A stretch of DNA of 64,000 nt from Sporomusa acidovorans. GTDB lineage: Bacteria > Bacillota > Negativicutes > Sporomusales > Sporomusaceae. Made by a program: the position numbers and the translations under genes. Of the stretch, positions 60,438-64,000 are shown piece after piece. The stretch lies in contig NZ_FNAM01000001.1 of assembly GCF_900101845.1 (NCBI RefSeq), forward strand, positions 1 through 64,000. Reading direction: 5' to 3'. Numbering within the stretch: position 1 is the first letter of the stretch; every line of letters begins with the position of its first letter. The notes below the pieces were generated by a model. The model ran no database searches. It had not been told where the DNA came from and saw only the letters and a program-made list of their open reading frames with translations.

Positions 60438-62297
60438 ATGAATTCAGTCAATTTGTTGGTAGTTGCCATATGTTTTTATGTTTTAGCCTATCGGTATTAT
60501 TCTGCTTTTATTTCTGCCAAGGTTCTTGCTTTAAATGACGCTAACATAACCCCTGCCTACCGTTGCAATGACGGCCGGGAGTTTGTCCCAACCAATAAGT
60601 GGGTATTGTTTGGTCATCATTTCGCAGCTATAGCGGGTGCTGGTCCGCTTGTCGGCCCGGTATTGGCTGCTCAGTATGGCTGGGGTCCTGGATTTATGTG
60701 GATTTTGCTTGGCTCAGTATTTGCGGGTGCAGTCCATGATTTTATTATTTTGTTTGCCTCAATACGGCATAATGGTCAATCACTGTCTGTTATTGCCAGA
60801 CGTGAGGTGGGGCCGGTAAGCGGTGTAACAACGTCCTTTGCGATTCTATTCATTATCATTGTTGCACTTGCCGGCTTGGCTATCGTGGTCGTAAATGCCC
60901 TCTTTAAAAATCCTTGGGGACTGTATACACTTTCTATGACTATCCCCATTGCGATTGTCGTTGGCCTTTATATGTTTAAAATTGCTCCCGGCTCTATTCG
61001 GTCAGGGTCTATCGTGGGTTTCCTGTTAGTATTAGGTGCGGTATTTACCGGTCACTGGTTAAGTCCCGGTCAGCCTTGGGAAGGTATTGCCAATATTTTT
61101 AACCTTACCAAACCACAGCTATCAATTGCCTTACCGCTTTACGGATTCTTTGCCGCAGTCTTACCGGTATGGCTGTTGTTAGCTCCGCGCGATTACTTAA
61201 GTTCATACATGAAAATAGGTACGATTGTAGCCTTGGCTCTGGGCATTCTTATTGTACAGCCCATGATCAACATGCCTTTTACTACTAAATTTATGGATGG
61301 CGGTGGACCGATCATCCCGGGTCCCTGGTGGCCATACCTGTTTATTACTATCGCTTGCGGTGCTATTTCCGGCTTCCACGCATTAATTAGTTCAGGCACT
61401 ACCTGTAAAATGATTGAACGCGAATCACAGTCACGCATGATTGCCTATGGCGGTATGATCACCGAAGGTTTTGTTGCCGTAATGGCTATTATTTCAGCTG
61501 TTGTACTGATGCCCGGAGATTATTTTGCTATCAACAGTCCGGCAGCAGTATTTGCAAAATTAGGTATTCCAACCGTTGAAATTAAGGAATTATCACGTTT
61601 AGTAGAAATGGATGTTGCTCACCGTCCCGGCGGCGCAGTATCCTTGGCAGTCGGTATGGCTCATATTTTTTCCAATATTGGTGGCATGAAACATCTTATG
61701 AGCTATTGGTATCAATTTGCCATTATGTTTGAAGCGCTCTTTATTTTAACTACAATTGATGCGGGAACGCGTGTTGCGCGTTATATTCTGCAAGATATTC
61801 TTGGTACGTATGTATATGCTCCGCTTAAGCAGACGAATTGGTGGCCCGGAATTTTATTTACCAGCGCGATTGTAACGTACTGCTGGGGTTACTTGCTTTA
61901 TAGCGGCGACGTTGCCACTATCTGGCCGTTATTTGGTGTTGCCAATCAGCTTTTAGCCGTAATTGCCTTGGCTCTTGGAACCACTATTATTCTCAAAATT
62001 GCTCCTAAAAAATCTTATGCCCTGGTAACATTTGCGCCACTTGCTTTTCTGGCTGTAACTGTTCTGCTTGCCGGTATAATGAATGTCCAAATGTTCTTCA
62101 ATCGCGGTGATACGCTTGGCAATACTAACGGGACAGTGAGTATTATCCTCATTATTTTGGTAATTATTACCTTGGTCGACTCGATAAGGGTTTGGTTGAA
62201 ACTCTTGAAGACTGATAAACCCATCGGCATGAACACCGAAATTTCATTCCAGTCGTGCCCCATTGACTCTAATTCTCGTCCCAATATTCCAAGCTGA
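60438..62297 (+). CDS. cstA: CstA-family carbon starvation / pyruvate transporter
   Basis: 619 residues, about 16 membrane helices. Typical CstA segments are GHHFAAIAGAGPLVGPVLAAQ, GAVHDFIILFASIRHNG and SGTTCKMIERESQ. CstA and BtsT (YjiY) of E. coli import pyruvate or peptides; BtsT is induced by BtsSR, a LytS/LytTR pair like the one just upstream. ATG 60438 behind AAAGGAGGAC. The substrate here is inferred. Confidence 0.92.
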   Translation: MNSVNLLVVAICFYVLAYRYYSAFISAKVLALNDANITPAYRCNDGREFVPTNKWVLFGHHFAAIAGAGPLVGPVLAAQYGWGPGFMWILLGSVFAGAVHDFIILFASIRHNGQSLSVIARREVGPVSGVTTSFAILFIIIVALAGLAIVVVNALFKNPWGLYTLSMTIPIAIVVGLYMFKIAPGSIRSGSIVGFLLVLGAVFTGHWLSPGQPWEGIANIFNLTKPQLSIALPLYGFFAAVLPVWLLLAPRDYLSSYMKIGTIVALALGILIVQPMINMPFTTKFMDGGGPIIPGPWWPYLFITIACGAISGFHALISSGTTCKMIERESQSRMIAYGGMITEGFVAVMAIISAVVLMPGDYFAINSPAAVFAKLGIPTVEIKELSRLVEMDVAHRPGGAVSLAVGMAHIFSNIGGMKHLMSYWYQFAIMFEALFILTTIDAGTRVARYILQDILGTYVYAPLKQTNWWPGILFTSAIVTYCWGYLLYSGDVATIWPLFGVANQLLAVIALALGTTIILKIAPKKSYALVTFAPLAFLAVTVLLAGIMNVQMFFNRGDTLGNTNGTVSIILIILVIITLVDSIRVWLKLLKTDKPIGMNTEISFQSCPIDSNSRPNIPS

Positions 62298-62320
62298 TTA
62301 TTAAGTTAATAAAAAATCAG

Positions 62321-62366
62321 AACCGTCACTATTTTGCTTTAGCTAGATAGTGGCGGTTTTTAATTT
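62321..62366 (+). terminator. Terminator after cstA
   Basis: Twelve-base stem AACCGTCACTAT / ATAGTGGCGGTT (one G-U pair), 14-base loop, then TTTTTAATTT. Confidence 0.85.
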
Positions 62367-62393
62367 GAAACAACAGGATAAAGGGGGTATAAT
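62365..62393 (+). promoter_or_regulatory. SigmaA promoter of ispH-rpsA
   Basis: TTGAAA (62365-62370), exactly 17 bases, TATAAT (62388-62393), 43 bases upstream of the start codon. Confidence 0.8.
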
Positions 62394-62435
62394 AAATAGG
62401 ATGAATATGCCAGAGACTATCAGCAGGAGGCAATT

Positions 62436-64000
62436 ATGAAAATTTACCTGGCCGAACACCGGGGATTTTGTTATGGTGTAAAACGAGCTGTCGATATGGC
62501 AATTAGCTCAGCAGATGAAGGCTGCCTAGTGCATACCTTAGGACCAATTATCCATAATCCGCAAATGATAAACCGACTTAAAGAATTAGGAATTAAGACT
62601 GTTGACCAGTTAGCAGAAATTCCTGAAGGCAAAGTCATCATCCGTTCACACGGTGTCGCTCCCGCCATTTATAGGCAGGCTGAAAATAAACACTTAACGA
62701 TTATAGACGCCACCTGTCCCCATGTAAAAAAGGCTCAGCAAGCCGCACACGAACTTGTAACTGCAGGTTATAAAGTAGTTATTGTCGGTGAACCTCACCA
62801 TCCTGAAGTTCAAAGTATTCTTGCCTGGACAAATCAAGAAGCGGCCGTCATTGAAACACCGGCAGAAGCCGAAAAATTACCTAATTACTCCCGATTGGGA
62901 ATTGTAGCGCAAACTACATTCGCTGCTAATAAATTTGATGCTATTGTCGCAATCTTGAAATCAAAAAGCGAGGAAATAAGAATTGAACGCACAATCTGTA
63001 CGGCAACAGATTTTAGGCAGCAAGCAGCCGTTAACCTGGCAAAAAAAGTCGACGTCATGATCGTCGTGGGTGGTAAAAACAGTGCCAACACAGCTCGCTT
63101 AGCCAGCGTTTGTCAGGATATTGGCAAACCGGCTTATCATATTGAATCAGCTAGTGAACTTAAACCGGATTGGTTTATTAATGTTCAGGCTGCAGGGATT
63201 ACAGCGGGAGCATCAACACCTGACTGGGTAATTAAGGAGGTATACGAAAGAATGGAAGAATTGACAATGCATGATGTAATTCATTTAGAAAATGGCAGCC
63301 TGATAAAAGGTACTGTTGTTGGCGTCCGTCATGATGAAGTATTTGTTGATATTGGTTATAAGGCCGAGGGTGTTATTCCCTTAACTGAACTTACTTATCC
63401 GACCCCGCAGACTGCCAGCGATATTGTCAGTGAGGGACAAATCATTGATGTTTTGGTCCTTGATGCTGATAGTTCTGAGGGGCAGGTTAAATTATCCAAG
63501 GTTCAAGCAGATAGAATTATCGCCTGGGATAAACTGGAGCAGGCATTTTCCAAAAAACAACCGCTAGATGTAAAAGTTACTGAAGTAGTCAAAGGTGGAT
63601 TGGTTTGCAGCATTTTAGGCATTCGCGGTTTTATTCCGGCTTCACAGGTAGATCTTAGATTTGTTGAAGATTTAAAACCATTTGTAGGGCAGGTTATTGG
63701 GGTCATACCTATTGAAATTGATAGGGAGAAGCAAAGAGCGGTTCTATCCCGTAAACAATTGCTTATGCAAGAAAAAGAAAAAAAGGAAAAAGAATTATTT
63801 GCTAAATTGACCATAGGACAGACCATAACAGGTAAAGTAAGTCGTTTAACAAACTTTGGGGCATTTGTCGATGTCGGCGGAGTTGACGGACTTATTCATA
63901 TCTCTGATTTATCCTGGCAGCGGGTAAAAACCCCACAAGAAGTTGTCAATGTTGGCGATGAGGTGACTGTCGTTGTTCTTAAAGTTGACGCTGAAGCAAA
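62436..64000 (+). CDS. ispH: IspH reductase fused to ribosomal protein S1 (cut by window edge)
   Basis: The frame is open from ATG 62436 (behind GCAGGAGG) to the window end, at least 521 codons. Residues 1-270 are 4-hydroxy-3-methylbut-2-enyl diphosphate reductase, last MEP step: the 4Fe-4S ligands are C12 (GFCYGV), C94 (DATCPHV) and C188 (TICTATDFRQ), with GGKNSANT near 208. From about 285 come S1 repeats: LIKGTVVGVRHDEVFVDIG, then LDVKVTEVVKGGLVCSILG, then GKVSRLTNFGAFVDVGGVDG, and more beyond the edge. No stop separates the halves. Such bifunctional genes are known in Clostridia and Negativicutes. Confidence 0.95.
   Translation, partial: MKIYLAEHRGFCYGVKRAVDMAISSADEGCLVHTLGPIIHNPQMINRLKELGIKTVDQLAEIPEGKVIIRSHGVAPAIYRQAENKHLTIIDATCPHVKKAQQAAHELVTAGYKVVIVGEPHHPEVQSILAWTNQEAAVIETPAEAEKLPNYSRLGIVAQTTFAANKFDAIVAILKSKSEEIRIERTICTATDFRQQAAVNLAKKVDVMIVVGGKNSANTARLASVCQDIGKPAYHIESASELKPDWFINVQAAGITAGASTPDWVIKEVYERMEELTMHDVIHLENGSLIKGTVVGVRHDEVFVDIGYKAEGVIPLTELTYPTPQTASDIVSEGQIIDVLVLDADSSEGQVKLSKVQADRIIAWDKLEQAFSKKQPLDVKVTEVVKGGLVCSILGIRGFIPASQVDLRFVEDLKPFVGQVIGVIPIEIDREKQRAVLSRKQLLMQEKEKKEKELFAKLTIGQTITGKVSRLTNFGAFVDVGGVDGLIHISDLSWQRVKTPQEVVNVGDEVTVVVLKVDAEA

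Noticed and set aside
1-64000. CRISPR arrays, tRNA and rRNA genes
   Set aside because: I saw no regular short repeats and no tRNA-like cloverleaf or rRNA sequence.

Overview
The window is a stretch of chromosome from a spore-forming, anaerobic-looking Firmicute. Gene order follows the Bacillus/Clostridia sporulation core, and an IspH reductase is fused to ribosomal protein S1. That fusion, butyrate kinase, moderate AT-richness and frequent TTG/GTG starts fit Negativicutes (Sporomusaceae-like) best. This placement is inference; there is no rRNA here. Almost everything reads on the + strand. The exceptions are a truncated IS transposase at the left edge, a 41-codon gene near 25.9 kb, a lipoprotein gene near 41.5 kb and a small ferritin-like gene near 46.3 kb.

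Layout. 1-362: end of an ISAs1-like element. 0.5-8.4 kb: aroQ, Xaa-Pro peptidase, efp, a zinc-ribbon gene behind a large RNA hairpin, then the complete spoIIIAA-AH operon (mother-cell half of the forespore feeding channel). 8.5-9.8 kb: Asp23/AmaP/DUF2273 envelope cluster. 9.8-20.8 kb: nusB, a TsaD paralog, xseAB, ispA, dxs, tlyA, nadK, a methyltransferase, argR, recN. 21-23.9 kb: Spo0E-like phosphatase, spoIVB, spo0A. 24-28.4 kb: butyrate kinase, P-loop ATPase, Nudix hydrolase, EndoQ-like nuclease, spoIIM. 28.6-32.4 kb: xerD, deoB, pdp. 32.5-35.4 kb: dacF-spoIIAA-spoIIAB-sigF. 35.4-41 kb: dodecin-like gene and a spoVA operon with two unfamiliar extra genes. 42-52 kb: site-2 protease, trpS, scpAB, ytfI/ytfJ-like pair, dacB-spmA-spmB, a redox pair of unknown role, rluB. 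52-64 kb: BaiN-like flavoprotein, aroF, aroA, cmk, plsC, a LytS/LytR system beside a CstA-type transporter, and ispH-rpsA running off the right edge.

How they work together. The window carries much of the early and middle sporulation programme: phosphorelay output (Spo0A, with a Spo0E-like brake), the forespore switch (SpoIIAA/AB/SigmaF), engulfment (SpoIIM), the SpoIIIA channel, SigmaK checkpoint signalling (SpoIVB), dipicolinate uptake (SpoVA), cortex and core maturation (DacB, DacF, SpmA/B) and germination (GerW, SpoVAF). Promoter-like sites agree with this: SigmaH-type sites with identical 13-nt spacers precede spo0A and spoIIAA, and a SigmaF-type site precedes dacF. The isoprenoid genes ispA, dxs and ispH and the shikimate genes aroQ, aroF and aroA are also here.

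The less ordinary items are the two unidentified genes inside the spoVA operon, the flavoprotein/iron-sulfur pair between spmB and rluB, several very small genes with strong ribosome sites, the hairpin over the ribosome site of the zinc-ribbon gene, and a spoIVB frame that runs through its own terminator.
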